46,878 bases of DNA. Source: Microbacteriaceae bacterium PS02343 (lineage in GTDB: Bacteria; Actinomycetota; Actinomycetes; Actinomycetales; Microbacteriaceae). Location: NCBI GenBank assembly GCA_029959365.1, contig JASCOA010000012.1:1-46878 (forward strand), given 5' to 3'. Shown here one piece after another: positions 9,821 to 17,742 of the stretch. A program made the translations under genes and the position numbers. Within the stretch, counting starts at the first letter, position 1, and the number at the start of each line of letters is the position of its first letter. The notes below the pieces were generated by a model. That model was not told the origin of the DNA. It did no database searches and saw only the letters and a list, made by a program, of their open reading frames with translations.

Positions 9821-10942
9821 GTGACGGACTTCGAGATCGGCCGGGCCAAGCGCGCGCGACGCGCGTACTCCTTCGACGACATCGCGATCGTGCCCTCGCG
9901 GCGCACCCGCGACCCGCAGGACGTGTCGGTCGGCTGGGGCATCGACGCGTACCGCTTCGAGATCCCGATCCTCGCCGCCCCGATGGACTCGGTGGTCTCG
10001 CCGGCGACCGCCATCGAGATCGGCCGCCTCGGCGGCCTCGGCGTGCTCGACCTCGAAGGCCTCTGGACCCGCTACGAGAACCCCGAGCCGCTGCTCGAGG
10101 AGATCGCGACCCTCTCGCCCGACCAGGCGACCCGTCGCATGCAGCGCATCTACGCCGAGCCGATCAAGCCCGAGCTCGTGACCGCGCGCCTCGCCGAGAT
10201 CCGCGCCGCCGGCGTCACGGTGGCCGGTGCGCTCAGCCCGCAGCGCACGCAGGAGCTCTACGAGACCGTCGTCAGCGCCGGCGTCGACCTCTTCGTGATC
10301 CGCGGCACCACCGTCTCGGCCGAGCACGTCTCCAAGGAGCGCGAGCAGCTCAACCTCAAGCAGTTCATCTACGAGCTCGACGTGCCCGTCATCGTCGGCG
10401 GCGCCTCCACCTACACCGCGGCACTGCACCTCATGCGCACCGGCGCGGCCGGCGTGCTCGTCGGATTCGGCGGCGGCGCGGCTTCCACCACGCGCGCGGC
10501 GCTCGGCATCCACGCGCCCATGGCGACCGCGGTCGCCGACGTGGCCGGCGCCCGCCGCGACTACCTCGACGAGTCGGGCGGCCGCTACGTGCATGTCATC
10601 GCCGACGGCGGACTCGGCACCTCCGGCGACATCGTCAAGGCCATCGCGACGGGAGCGGATGCGGTCATGCTCGGCTCCGCCCTCGCCCGCGCCGACGAGG
10701 CGCCCGGCCGCGGCTTCCACTGGGGCGCCGAGGCGCACCACGCCGAGCTGCCCCGCGGTCACCGCGTCGAGGTCGGCACCGCCGGCTCCCTCTCGCAGAT
10801 CCTCACGGGCCCGGCCGAGTCGGCCGACGGCACCACCAACCTCGTCGGCGCTCTGCGCCGCTCCATGGCCACGACCGGTTACTCCGACCTCAAGGAGTTC
10901 CAGCGGGTCGAGGTCGTGGTCGCGCCCTACCTGGCGCGCTGA
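9821..10942 (+). CDS. GuaB3-family IMP dehydrogenase-related protein
   Basis: This 373-residue protein is the CBS-less IMPDH/GMPR paralogue found in actinobacteria and cyanobacteria. It has the YSFDDIAIVPSRRTRDP opening, the AAPMDSVVSP motif, the phosphate-binding IADGGLGTSGDIVKA segment and the typical RRSMATTGYSDLKEFQ C-terminus. At the position of the IMPDH catalytic loop (GPGSICTTR) it reads GGGAASTTR, placing Ser222 where IMPDH has Cys, so ordinary IMPDH chemistry is unlikely. Characterised GuaB3 from a cyanobacterium acts as a GMP reductase; whether that holds here is unknown. The start is the GTG at 9821 because a -10 box lies 6 bases upstream. Confidence 0.9.
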   Translation: MTDFEIGRAKRARRAYSFDDIAIVPSRRTRDPQDVSVGWGIDAYRFEIPILAAPMDSVVSPATAIEIGRLGGLGVLDLEGLWTRYENPEPLLEEIATLSPDQATRRMQRIYAEPIKPELVTARLAEIRAAGVTVAGALSPQRTQELYETVVSAGVDLFVIRGTTVSAEHVSKEREQLNLKQFIYELDVPVIVGGASTYTAALHLMRTGAAGVLVGFGGGAASTTRAALGIHAPMATAVADVAGARRDYLDESGGRYVHVIADGGLGTSGDIVKAIATGADAVMLGSALARADEAPGRGFHWGAEAHHAELPRGHRVEVGTAGSLSQILTGPAESADGTTNLVGALRRSMATTGYSDLKEFQRVEVVVAPYLAR

Positions 10943-11007
10943 GCGGCCCCGGGGCGAGCGTCCGCCGCGGGCGTACGCCGTCCGGCATCCGCTCGTTCGA
11001 CGCGGCG

Positions 11008-11013
11008 TAGAAT
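11008..11013 (+). promoter_or_regulatory. -10 element TAGAAT before the antiporter operon
   Basis: TAGAAT matches the TANNNT consensus and lies 34 bases before the ATG at 11048; a GAGGAG site (11036-11041) follows. The hexamer at the 17-base -35 position is GCATCC, part of the recurrent CATCCGCTC motif, rather than a TTGACA-like sequence. Confidence 0.45.
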
Positions 11014-11047
11014 CGACACCGTCCCCTAGAGCTCGAGGAGCCATCCC

Positions 11048-11584
11048 ATGGCCGACGTGCGACGCGTCAAACTGCCCGGTGTCGGTGTGCTGCACACCTT
11101 CAAGACCAGCGACGGCGGCAAGTGCGGCGTGATCACGCACCGCTCGGGGCACAGCGACCTCATCACCTTCGCGGACGACGGCGACGACTCGCACGCCAAC
11201 AAGGTGTCGCTGCGGCTCACCGAGGACGAGGCGCACACGCTCGCCGAGCTGCTCGGCGGCACGCGCATCACCGAGTCGCTCTCCGGGCTCGACGAGATCC
11301 CGGGCCTCGCGATCGACTGGTTCCACGTCGACTACGACCACCACATCGCCGGGCAGCCGCTCGGCAACCTCGCCCAGCGCGGCGTGCCCGGCCTCACGGT
11401 CGTCGCCGTCGTGCGCGGCGAGACCACCAGCCCCGCGCCCTCCCTCGACTTCAAGGTCTTCCCCGGCGACACCCTCGTGGTCGCGGGCTCGCCCGAGAAG
11501 GTCGCCAAGGCGTTCCACTTCTTCCGCACCGGCGAGCTCGTCAAGCCCGCGACCGAGACGGCCGATGCTCCAGCTGGCGGCTGA
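11048..11584 (+). CDS. KhtT-like cation:proton antiporter regulatory subunit (RCK_C domain)
   Basis: This 178-residue soluble protein has an N-terminal domain that begins with a VKLPGVGVLHTF motif as in KhtT/AmhM, and a C-terminal TrkA-C (RCK_C) domain at about residues 85-165 ending in FPGDTLVVAGSPEKV. In Bacillus the homologue gates the K+/H+ antiporter KhtU and its RCK_C domain binds c-di-AMP; family knowledge, not shown here. It overlaps the antiporter gene by 20 bases, supporting a two-subunit complex at the membrane. The ATG has a GAGGAG site six bases away. Confidence 0.85.
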   Translation: MADVRRVKLPGVGVLHTFKTSDGGKCGVITHRSGHSDLITFADDGDDSHANKVSLRLTEDEAHTLAELLGGTRITESLSGLDEIPGLAIDWFHVDYDHHIAGQPLGNLAQRGVPGLTVVAVVRGETTSPAPSLDFKVFPGDTLVVAGSPEKVAKAFHFFRTGELVKPATETADAPAGG

Positions 11585-13049
11585 GTCCGGCGGTCACGGC
11601 GAGATCGGCGAGCGCCTCGTCACCATCGGGGTGCTGTTCGTCATCGCGTACGGGCTGGGCACGCTCGGCCGGCGCATCGGCCTCCCGGCCATCCCGATCT
11701 ACATGCTCGTCGGGCTCGTCGCGAGCCCGTTCTTCGGCTGGTTCCCGCTGAGCCTCGACGGCAGCATCATCGAGCTCATCGCGGTCTTCGGGCTCATCCT
11801 GCTGCTGTTCAACCTGGGGCTCGAGTTCGACCAGGAGGAGTTCTTCTCCAACGCCGGCCGCCTGGTGCTGCTCGGCGGCTCGTACATCCTCGTCAACATG
11901 GCCGCGGGGCTGGTCTTCGGCTTCGCCGTCGGCTGGGGCTCGCGCGAGGCGCTCATCATCGCGGGCATGACCGCGACGAGCTCGAGCGCCATCGTCACCA
12001 AGCTGCTCATCGAGCTGAACCGCCTCGCCAACCGCGAGACGCCGATGATCCTCGGCATCACCGTGGTCGAGGACATCTTCATCGCGATCTACCTCGCGAT
12101 CGTCTCGGTCGTGCTCAGCGGCGAGACCGAGCCGTGGCCGGTGATCTCGCAGCTCGGCATCGCGTTCGCCTTCCTCGTGGCGATGTTCGCGCTCGCGCGA
12201 TGGGGCGGCAAGCTCGTCGGCAGGATCTTCAACACCAAGGACGACGAGCTCTTCACGGTGCTCTTCATCGGCCTCGCGCTCGCCTTCGGCGGCATCGGTG
12301 AGATCCTGGGCGTGACGGATGCGATCGGCGCCTTCCTCATCGGGCTGGTCATCGGCGCCACCCGGCACCGCGCCAAGGTCGAGCAGCTGGCCATCCCGCT
12401 GCGCGACGTCTTCGGCGCCTTCTTCTTCCTCAACTTCGGGCTCTCGCTCAACCCCGCCCTGTTCGGCGGGGTGCTCGTTCCGGTGCTCTGCGCCGTCGTC
12501 ATGACGATGGCGCTCAACACCATCGCCGGCCAGATCGTGGCGAGGGTCAGCGGGTTCGGCGTGCAGGCGGGCATCAACACCACGGTCATCCTGCAGAACC
12601 GGGGCGAGTTCGCGCTCATCCTCGCGACGCTCTCGCTGACCGCCGGGCTGGACGAGCGCATCCAGCCCTTCGCCGGGCTCTACGTGCTCATCATGGCGAT
12701 CGTCGGACCGGTCATCGCCGTCAACTCCGAGCGCATCGGAGCCCTCGTGACGGGCCGCGACCGCAAGGCGCGGTCCGAGGCCGCCCGACGACGGGCCGAG
12801 GAGCAGGCGGCGCTCATCGATGCGGCGCTCGCCGACGACGAGCCCGCACCGTCGCAGACCCCGCCCGCCGAACCGCGCCGCGCCGGCCTCGACGCATCCG
12901 TGCTCGCCGCGATGGACGACCTGCCCGCCTCGCCCGCGGAAGCCGACGACGACGACCCGACCGCCTCCGATCCGATCGCCCGCCAGGCCGCCGCTCAGTC
13001 CGATGTGACCTCCCGGCCCCGGCCCCGACCCCGCGACCCCGAGTACTGA
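11565..13049 (+). CDS. KhtU-like cation:proton antiporter (CPA2 family)
   Basis: This 494-residue protein is a Kef/KhtU-type monovalent-cation/proton antiporter. About 12-13 membrane helices span residues 15-390, with the family motifs NLGLEFDQEEF, TATSSSAIVTKLL and the polar helix ILGVTDAIGAFLIGLVIG. The hydrophilic C-terminal 90 residues are rich in Arg, Glu, Asp and Pro and lack an RCK domain, consistent with regulation by the separate KhtT-like protein just upstream. The genes overlap by 20 bases. Likely role: K+ (or Na+) efflux in exchange for protons under alkaline or osmotic stress. The stop codon overlaps the SURF1 start by one base (TGATG). Confidence 0.88.
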   Translation: MLQLAAESGGHGEIGERLVTIGVLFVIAYGLGTLGRRIGLPAIPIYMLVGLVASPFFGWFPLSLDGSIIELIAVFGLILLLFNLGLEFDQEEFFSNAGRLVLLGGSYILVNMAAGLVFGFAVGWGSREALIIAGMTATSSSAIVTKLLIELNRLANRETPMILGITVVEDIFIAIYLAIVSVVLSGETEPWPVISQLGIAFAFLVAMFALARWGGKLVGRIFNTKDDELFTVLFIGLALAFGGIGEILGVTDAIGAFLIGLVIGATRHRAKVEQLAIPLRDVFGAFFFLNFGLSLNPALFGGVLVPVLCAVVMTMALNTIAGQIVARVSGFGVQAGINTTVILQNRGEFALILATLSLTAGLDERIQPFAGLYVLIMAIVGPVIAVNSERIGALVTGRDRKARSEAARRRAEEQAALIDAALADDEPAPSQTPPAEPRRAGLDASVLAAMDDLPASPAEADDDDPTASDPIARQAAAQSDVTSRPRPRPRDPEY

Positions 13050-13882
13050 TGCCCGCACCCGCCACCCCGCCCACCCTCTGGTCCGTCGCGCGACGACCCA
13101 AGTACCTCGGCCTGCTCGCCGTCACACTGCTCGTCGCGGCGATCTTCGCCGGCCTGGCGCAGTGGCAGTTCAGCCGCAGCCTCAGCACCGGACCGGTCGT
13201 CGAGCGCGACACCGAGACCGTGCAGCCGCTCACCGCGCTCGACGCCCCGCAGGTCGGGGTCGACGGCGATGCGATCGGCCACCGGGTGACCGCGCGCGGC
13301 GCGCTCGTGCCCGGCGACGAGACCGTGCTCACCCGCCGCGTGCAGGGCGAGGAGACCGGCGCGTGGGTCGTCGGGCACCTCGCGGTCGAGACGCCCGACG
13401 GCGTGGCCTCGCTCGCGGTCGCGCTCGGCTGGGCGCCCACCGAGGAGCAGGCCGCCGAGGTCGCCGAGTCGCTCGACGCCGACACCGCCGAGCGCGAGTG
13501 GGCCGGGCGCTACACGCAGGACGAGGGGCCGCAGGAGTCGGACTTCGAAGCGGGGGAGCGGCGCTCGCTGAGCACCGGCGACCTCATCAACGTCTGGGAC
13601 GAGGTCGAGCCGGCGGGCGCCTTCGGCGGCTACCTCATCGCCGCCGACGCGCCGGAGGGCCTCGAGGTCATCGCCTCGCCCGCGCCGGCGACCGAGACCG
13701 GGCTCAACTGGCAGAACTTCTTCTACTTCCTCGAGTGGATCTTCTTCGGGCTCTTCGCCCTCTACATCTGGTACCGGATGGTGAAGGACGCCTGGCAGGA
13801 GGAGCAGCCGTCCGACGACGCCGAGGACGTCGTCGCCGAGGACGCCGTCACCGTGCCGGAACCCGCCCGTCCCGAGAAGTAA
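13049..13882 (+). CDS. SURF1 family cytochrome oxidase biogenesis protein
   Basis: This 277-residue membrane protein has the SURF1 architecture: an N-terminal helix near residues 20-38 followed by AQWQFSRS, a large extracytoplasmic loop containing RRVQGEETGAWVVGHL and a Gly-Trp-x-Pro motif, and a second helix near 222-245 (NWQNFFYFLEWIFFGLFALYIWYR). SURF1 assists haem insertion into and assembly of cytochrome c oxidase. The acidic C-terminal tail is common in actinobacterial members. The start overlaps the antiporter stop by one base; co-transcription is likely though the functions appear unrelated. Confidence 0.88.
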   Translation: MPAPATPPTLWSVARRPKYLGLLAVTLLVAAIFAGLAQWQFSRSLSTGPVVERDTETVQPLTALDAPQVGVDGDAIGHRVTARGALVPGDETVLTRRVQGEETGAWVVGHLAVETPDGVASLAVALGWAPTEEQAAEVAESLDADTAEREWAGRYTQDEGPQESDFEAGERRSLSTGDLINVWDEVEPAGAFGGYLIAADAPEGLEVIASPAPATETGLNWQNFFYFLEWIFFGLFALYIWYRMVKDAWQEEQPSDDAEDVVAEDAVTVPEPARPEK

Positions 13883-13885
13883 GCT
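13880..13885 (+). promoter_or_regulatory. -10 element TAAGCT overlapping the SURF1 stop codon
   Basis: TAAGCT uses the TAA stop of the previous gene as part of the hexamer and lies 7 bases before the ATG at 13893, so the DUF3817 gene and guaA can be transcribed from a leaderless start of their own. Confidence 0.45.
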
Positions 13886-13892
13886 GGAACCC

Positions 13893-14339
13893 ATGCCCCG
13901 TACCCCTTCGCCCGCTCAGGCGGGTCGCATCCGCTCGTCGCTGAAGGCCTACCGCCTCTTCGCGTACGTCACCGGCGTCTTCCTGCTCATCCTGGTCGTC
14001 GAGATGGCGTTCAAGTACGGGCCGCTGATCTGGCAGGAGTACGGCTACGAGCTGGAGCTCGGCGGCACCCAGGGCTTCCTGGCGTTCGTGCCCAGCGACA
14101 GCATCACGGCGGTCAATCTGAGCGTCGCGATCCAGATCGCCCACGGCTACTGCTACGTCGGCTACCTGATCACCGATTTCATCCTCGTGCAGCGCATGGG
14201 ATGGAGGATCACCCGCTTCCTCGTCATCGCCCTCGGCGGCGTCGTGCCCGGCCTCTCGTTCTTCATGGAGGCCCGCGTGACCCGCGAGGTGGACGCATCC
14301 CTCGAATCCCTCACCCCCAAGGAAGGCGCCGCCGCATGA
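13893..14339 (+). CDS. DUF3817 domain-containing membrane protein
   Basis: This 148-residue protein has three to four hydrophobic segments and matches the actinobacterial DUF3817 family ([19 protein letters not shown] at residues 24-42; conserved [24 protein letters not shown]). No biochemical function is established for the family; it frequently neighbours SURF1 and guaA in actinobacteria. The stop overlaps the guaA start (ATGA), so translation of guaA is probably coupled to it. Confidence 0.85.
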   Translation: MPRTPSPAQAGRIRSSLKAYRLFAYVTGVFLLILVVEMAFKYGPLIWQEYGYELELGGTQGFLAFVPSDSITAVNLSVAIQIAHGYCYVGYLITDFILVQRMGWRITRFLVIALGGVVPGLSFFMEARVTREVDASLESLTPKEGAAA

Positions 14340-15928
14340 GCGACACCCCCAACCAGTCCGGAACGGCCGCGCAGCCCGTCCTGGTCGTCGACTTCGGCGC
14401 CCAGTACGCGCAGCTCATCGCCCGCCGCGTGCGCGAGGCCAACGTGTACAGCGAGATCGTGCCGCATACGATCTCCGCGGCCGAGGTCGCCGCCAAGAAC
14501 CCGGCCGGCATCGTCCTGAGCGGCGGCCCCTCGAGCGTCTACGAGCCCGGCTCGCCGGAGCTCGACCCGGGCATCCTGCAGCTCGGCGTGCCCGTGCTGG
14601 GCATCTGCTACGGCTTCCAGGTCATGGCCAAGACCCTCGGCGGCGAGGTCGCGAACACCGGACTGCGCGAGTACGGCTCCACCGACGTGAAGCTCACCGG
14701 CGAGAACGGCCTCATCGGCGAGCAGCCGACCGAGCAGGCCGTCTGGATGAGCCACGGCGATTCGGTCGCGAAGGCCCCCGAGGGCTTCACGGTGCTGGCG
14801 TCGACCCCGTCGACCCCCGTCGCGGCCTTCGCGAACGACGAGACCCGCATGTACGGCGTGCAGTGGCACCCCGAGGTCAAGCACTCGCAGTACGGCCAGA
14901 AGGTCATCGAGAACTTCCTGCACCGCTCGGCCGGCATCCCCGCCGACTGGAACAGCGCCAACGTCATCGACGAGCAGGTCGACCGCATCCGCGCCCAGGT
15001 CGGCTCGGGCAAGGTCATCGTCGGCCTCTCCGGCGGCGTCGACTCCGCCGTCGCCGGCGCGATCGTGCACAAGGCGGTCGGCGACCAGCTCACTGCGATC
15101 TTCGTCGATCACGGCCTGCTGCGAGCGGATGAGCGCCGCCAGGTCGAGGAGGACTACGTCGCCTCCACCGGCGTGCGGCTCGTCACGGTCGACGCGCGCG
15201 AGCAGTTCCTCGGCGCGCTGGCCGGGGTGACCGACCCGGAGACCAAGCGCAAGATCATCGGCCGCGAGTTCATCCGCTCGTTCGAGACGGCCGCGGCCGA
15301 GCTCGTCGCGGAGTCGATCGAGGGCGACGGCGAACCCGTCGAGTTCCTCGTGCAGGGCACGCTCTACCCCGACGTCGTCGAGTCAGGCGGCGGCAGCGGC
15401 ACCGCGAACATCAAGAGCCACCACAACGTGGGCGGCCTGCCGGAGGACCTGCAGTTCGAGCTCGTCGAGCCGCTGCGCACCCTCTTCAAGGACGAGGTGC
15501 GCGCCATCGGCCGCGAGCTCGGCCTGCCCGAGGTCATCGTGGGCCGCCAGCCGTTCCCCGGCCCGGGCCTCGGCATCCGCATCATCGGCGAGGTCAACGA
15601 GGAGCGTCTCGAGATCCTGCGCGCAGCCGACAAGATCGTGCGCACCGAGCTGACCGCGGCCGGCCTCGACGCCGAGATCTGGCAGTGCCCGGTCGTGCTG
15701 CTCGCCGACGTGCGCTCGGTGGGCGTGCAGGGCGACGGCCGCACCTACGGGCACCCGATCGTGCTGCGCCCGGTCTCCAGCGAGGACGCCATGACGGCCG
15801 ACTGGACCCGCCTGCCCTACGAGGTGCTCGCCCGCATCTCGAACCTCATCACCAACCAGGTGCCCGGGGTGAACCGCGTCGTGCTCGACGTGACCTCGAA
15901 GCCGCCGGGAACGATCGAGTGGGAATGA
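14336..15928 (+). CDS. GMP synthase (glutamine-hydrolysing)
   Basis: This 530-residue enzyme converts XMP to GMP with ATP and glutamine. The N-terminal class I glutamine amidotransferase domain has nucleophile Cys91 in GICYGF and His178/Glu180 in GVQWHPE. The ATP pyrophosphatase domain has the P-loop LSGGVDSA at about 231-238, and the C-terminal dimerisation domain ends in the canonical KPPGTIEWE. The frame is open further upstream, but the ATG at 14336 overlaps the preceding stop as ATGA and aligns with the family. The stop codon is inside a large hairpin (15922-15973) that also contains the start of the next gene. Confidence 0.96.
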   Translation: MSDTPNQSGTAAQPVLVVDFGAQYAQLIARRVREANVYSEIVPHTISAAEVAAKNPAGIVLSGGPSSVYEPGSPELDPGILQLGVPVLGICYGFQVMAKTLGGEVANTGLREYGSTDVKLTGENGLIGEQPTEQAVWMSHGDSVAKAPEGFTVLASTPSTPVAAFANDETRMYGVQWHPEVKHSQYGQKVIENFLHRSAGIPADWNSANVIDEQVDRIRAQVGSGKVIVGLSGGVDSAVAGAIVHKAVGDQLTAIFVDHGLLRADERRQVEEDYVASTGVRLVTVDAREQFLGALAGVTDPETKRKIIGREFIRSFETAAAELVAESIEGDGEPVEFLVQGTLYPDVVESGGGSGTANIKSHHNVGGLPEDLQFELVEPLRTLFKDEVRAIGRELGLPEVIVGRQPFPGPGLGIRIIGEVNEERLEILRAADKIVRTELTAAGLDAEIWQCPVVLLADVRSVGVQGDGRTYGHPIVLRPVSSEDAMTADWTRLPYEVLARISNLITNQVPGVNRVVLDVTSKPPGTIEWE

Positions 15929-15973
15929 CCGGATCAGAAGAAGGCGCTTTCGCGCCTTCTTCCCGGTCATTCC
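15922..15973 (+). terminator. Two-tier hairpin containing the guaA stop codon
   Basis: An outer perfect 11-bp stem (15922-15932 with 15963-15973) and an inner perfect 10-bp stem (15938-15947 with 15952-15961) close on a TTTC loop. The inner part resembles an intrinsic terminator, but the left outer arm includes the guaA stop and the ATG of the following frame. It may act as terminator, attenuator or mRNA stabiliser. Confidence 0.7.
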
Positions 15974-16599
15974 GGCAGCCGTCCCGGCTGTCGGGTGCCA
16001 CCGGCGAGCCGGTCGAGCACGAGGGTGCCACCGGCGAGCAAGTCGGGCACGACGCCTCCACCGACGAGCTGGCTGAGCCGTCGTTCTGGACCGCCGACGC
16101 CGAGTCGCGCCTCGCCGAGCTCTGGAACGCCGTCGACGCCCACGCGCCGGAGGCCTTCCGGCGCCTCGTGGAGCAGGCGGTGGAGCACGCGCCGCCCGCC
16201 GTCGCCGAGTTCGAGCTCGCCGGTGTGCACGACTCCTTCGGCGAGGAGTCCTTCGCCGAGCCGCGCTACCGCCGCGCCCTGACGCTGGGCCTCGAGCCCG
16301 ACCGCGAGGCGCAGTGCCGCATCCAGCTCGCGAGCACCCTGCGCAACCTCGGACGAGCGGAGGAGGGCCTCGAGCTGCTGCAGCCGCTGCTCGACGCATC
16401 CTGCGCCGTCGACGCGGATGCGCGCGCGGCAGCGCTCGCCGCCTACGCCCCGCAGGCCCGCGGCTTCGCAGCGCTCTGCCTCGCCTCCCTCGGACGGGAC
16501 CGCGAGGCGGTGCGCCTCGCCGTCGGCGGCATCGGCGCGTCGGTCACCCGCTACTCCCGGTCGCTCACCGGATACGCCGCGGAGCTGCCGATCAGCTGA
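15925..16599 (+). CDS. Tetratricopeptide repeat protein (TPR group 5-like)
   Basis: This 224-residue predicted cytoplasmic protein has alpha-helical TPR-like repeats from about residue 60 on ([63 protein letters not shown]), resembling the small 'TPR group 5' proteins of actinobacteria. No enzymatic motif is present. The only in-frame start upstream of the repeats is the ATG that overlaps the guaA stop (ATGA), which means the first 16 codons pass through the two-tier hairpin. The linker contains a 10-residue tandem repeat. The start is uncertain: if the hairpin is a true terminator, expression needs read-through. Function unknown. Confidence 0.7.
   Translation: MTGSEEGAFAPSSRSFRQPSRLSGATGEPVEHEGATGEQVGHDASTDELAEPSFWTADAESRLAELWNAVDAHAPEAFRRLVEQAVEHAPPAVAEFELAGVHDSFGEESFAEPRYRRALTLGLEPDREAQCRIQLASTLRNLGRAEEGLELLQPLLDASCAVDADARAAALAAYAPQARGFAALCLASLGRDREAVRLAVGGIGASVTRYSRSLTGYAAELPIS
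15994..16053 (+). repeat. Two 30-base tandem repeats in the TPR gene
   Basis: Two adjacent 30-base units (15994-16023, 16024-16053) begin with the same 15 bases, GGTGCCACCGGCGAG, and encode [10 protein letters not shown] and [10 protein letters not shown]. It is an in-frame repeat in the disordered N-terminal linker and a likely site of length variation. Confidence 0.75.
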
Positions 16600-16619
16600 G
16601 GCGGGCATCCGCCGCACGA

Positions 16620-16654
16620 CGAAGGGCCCGTCCGATGATCGGACGGGCCCTTCG
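16620..16654. terminator. Bidirectional terminator between convergent genes
   Basis: A perfect 16-bp stem (16620-16635 with 16639-16654) with a TGA loop lies between the ends of the convergent TPR and Bax-inhibitor-like genes and can serve both strands. Confidence 0.85.
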
Positions 16655-16683
16655 CGTGCGCCTCGCGAGCGAGGCGTCGAGCG

Positions 16684-17517
16684 TCAGTCGCTCGAGGAGA
16701 AGATCGCGACGAAGCGGAGCAGCTCGAGGTAGAGCCACACGACGGTCACCATGATGCCGAATACCGCGCGCCAGCCGAACGAGCGCGGCGCGCCGTTCTC
16801 GACGCCGTGCTTTACGGCCTCGAAGTCGAGCACGAGCGAGTACGCGGCGAGCACGACGACCAGGCCCATGAGGGCGAGGTTGAAGAGGGGGTTCGCGAAC
16901 AGGCCGAAGCCTCCGATGACACCGAAGGTGACGAGCACGAAGTTCACGAGCGAGAACGCGGCGTAGCCGAGCAGCGCGATCAGGAAGATCTTCGTCGCGC
17001 GCGGCGAGGAGCGCACCTTGCCGCTCATGAAGAGCGCCAGGGTGATGCCGACCACGGAGAGCGTGCCGATGACCGCGACCGGGACGACGCCACCGCCGAA
17101 GCCCGAGTAGAGCAGCGAAATGCCGCCGACGAAGAGGCCCTGCGCTGCCGCGTACGCGAGCACGAGACCGCCCGAAGGCTTCTTCTTGAAGGTGTTCACG
17201 AGCGCCAGCACGAAGCCGACGAGCGCGAAGGCGAAGATCAGCGGGCCGACGACCGGGGTGATCGCCCAGCCGGCGACCGCGCCGAGCACGAGCACGCCGA
17301 AGCCGATGAAGGCCTTCTTGATCGTGTCCTCGTAGCTCATCCGGTCGGTCTCGTACGACGAGGCCGCGGGGCGGTCGTACAGGTCGCCGAGCTGCTGCGC
17401 GCTCACGTTCTGCTGGTAGCCGGGCGGGGGCGTCGGGACGCCCGTGCCACGGGCACCGGCGACATTGCCACGAGGGGAGAACTCGGGTGCGGTGAAAGCG
17501 GGATTCGTCAAGGCCAT
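16684..17517 (-). CDS. Bax inhibitor-1/YccA family membrane protein
   Basis: This 277-residue protein has about 60 hydrophilic N-terminal residues (Pro/Gly-rich) followed by seven membrane helices, and matches the bacterial YccA/Bax1-I branch (LDFEAVKHGVENGAP near residues 225-240 and the terminal helix MVTVVWLYLELLRFVA). Related proteins act as pH-dependent calcium leak channels or modulate FtsH; the role here is unknown. The ATG at 17517 is preceded by GGAG at a rather long 12-base spacing; a TTG at 17529 would add four residues but sits right against the GGAG. Transcribed away from the phosphodiesterase gene. Confidence 0.85.
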   Translation of the reverse strand: MALTNPAFTAPEFSPRGNVAGARGTGVPTPPPGYQQNVSAQQLGDLYDRPAASSYETDRMSYEDTIKKAFIGFGVLVLGAVAGWAITPVVGPLIFAFALVGFVLALVNTFKKKPSGGLVLAYAAAQGLFVGGISLLYSGFGGGVVPVAVIGTLSVVGITLALFMSGKVRSSPRATKIFLIALLGYAAFSLVNFVLVTFGVIGGFGLFANPLFNLALMGLVVVLAAYSLVLDFEAVKHGVENGAPRSFGWRAVFGIMVTVVWLYLELLRFVAIFSSSD

Positions 17518-17563
17518 GGCGGTGATCAACTCCGTCGAGAGGGTAGGGGAAGCCTGACGAGTA

Positions 17564-17569
17564 AACCTA
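17564..17569 (-). promoter_or_regulatory. -10 element TAGGTT for the Bax-inhibitor-like gene
   Basis: Minus-strand TAGGTT about 45 bases before the ATG matches TANNNT. No good -35 is visible. Confidence 0.4.
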
Positions 17570-17729
17570 TCCGACGCGTGCGGTGCGCAGCTGGAGGTTC
17601 GCCTCGGGCGGAAGCGGGTCGGCGACGTCGCCCGACCGCTCGACCGACGCGGCGCGCGGCGGGCTGCGCCTGCTCACCCCCGCGGGCCCGCCCAGCCCGG
17701 GGGCGGGCCGTCCGTTCATCCGCTCGTCC

Positions 17730-17735
17730 TATCGT
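17730..17735 (+). promoter_or_regulatory. -10 element TATCGT, leaderless start of the phosphodiesterase
   Basis: TATCGT is followed by seven bases and the GTG at 17743. The same TATCGT-N7-start arrangement precedes the DUF6350 gene. A CATCCGCTC motif ends a few bases upstream. Confidence 0.45.
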
Positions 17736-17742
17736 GGTGCGC

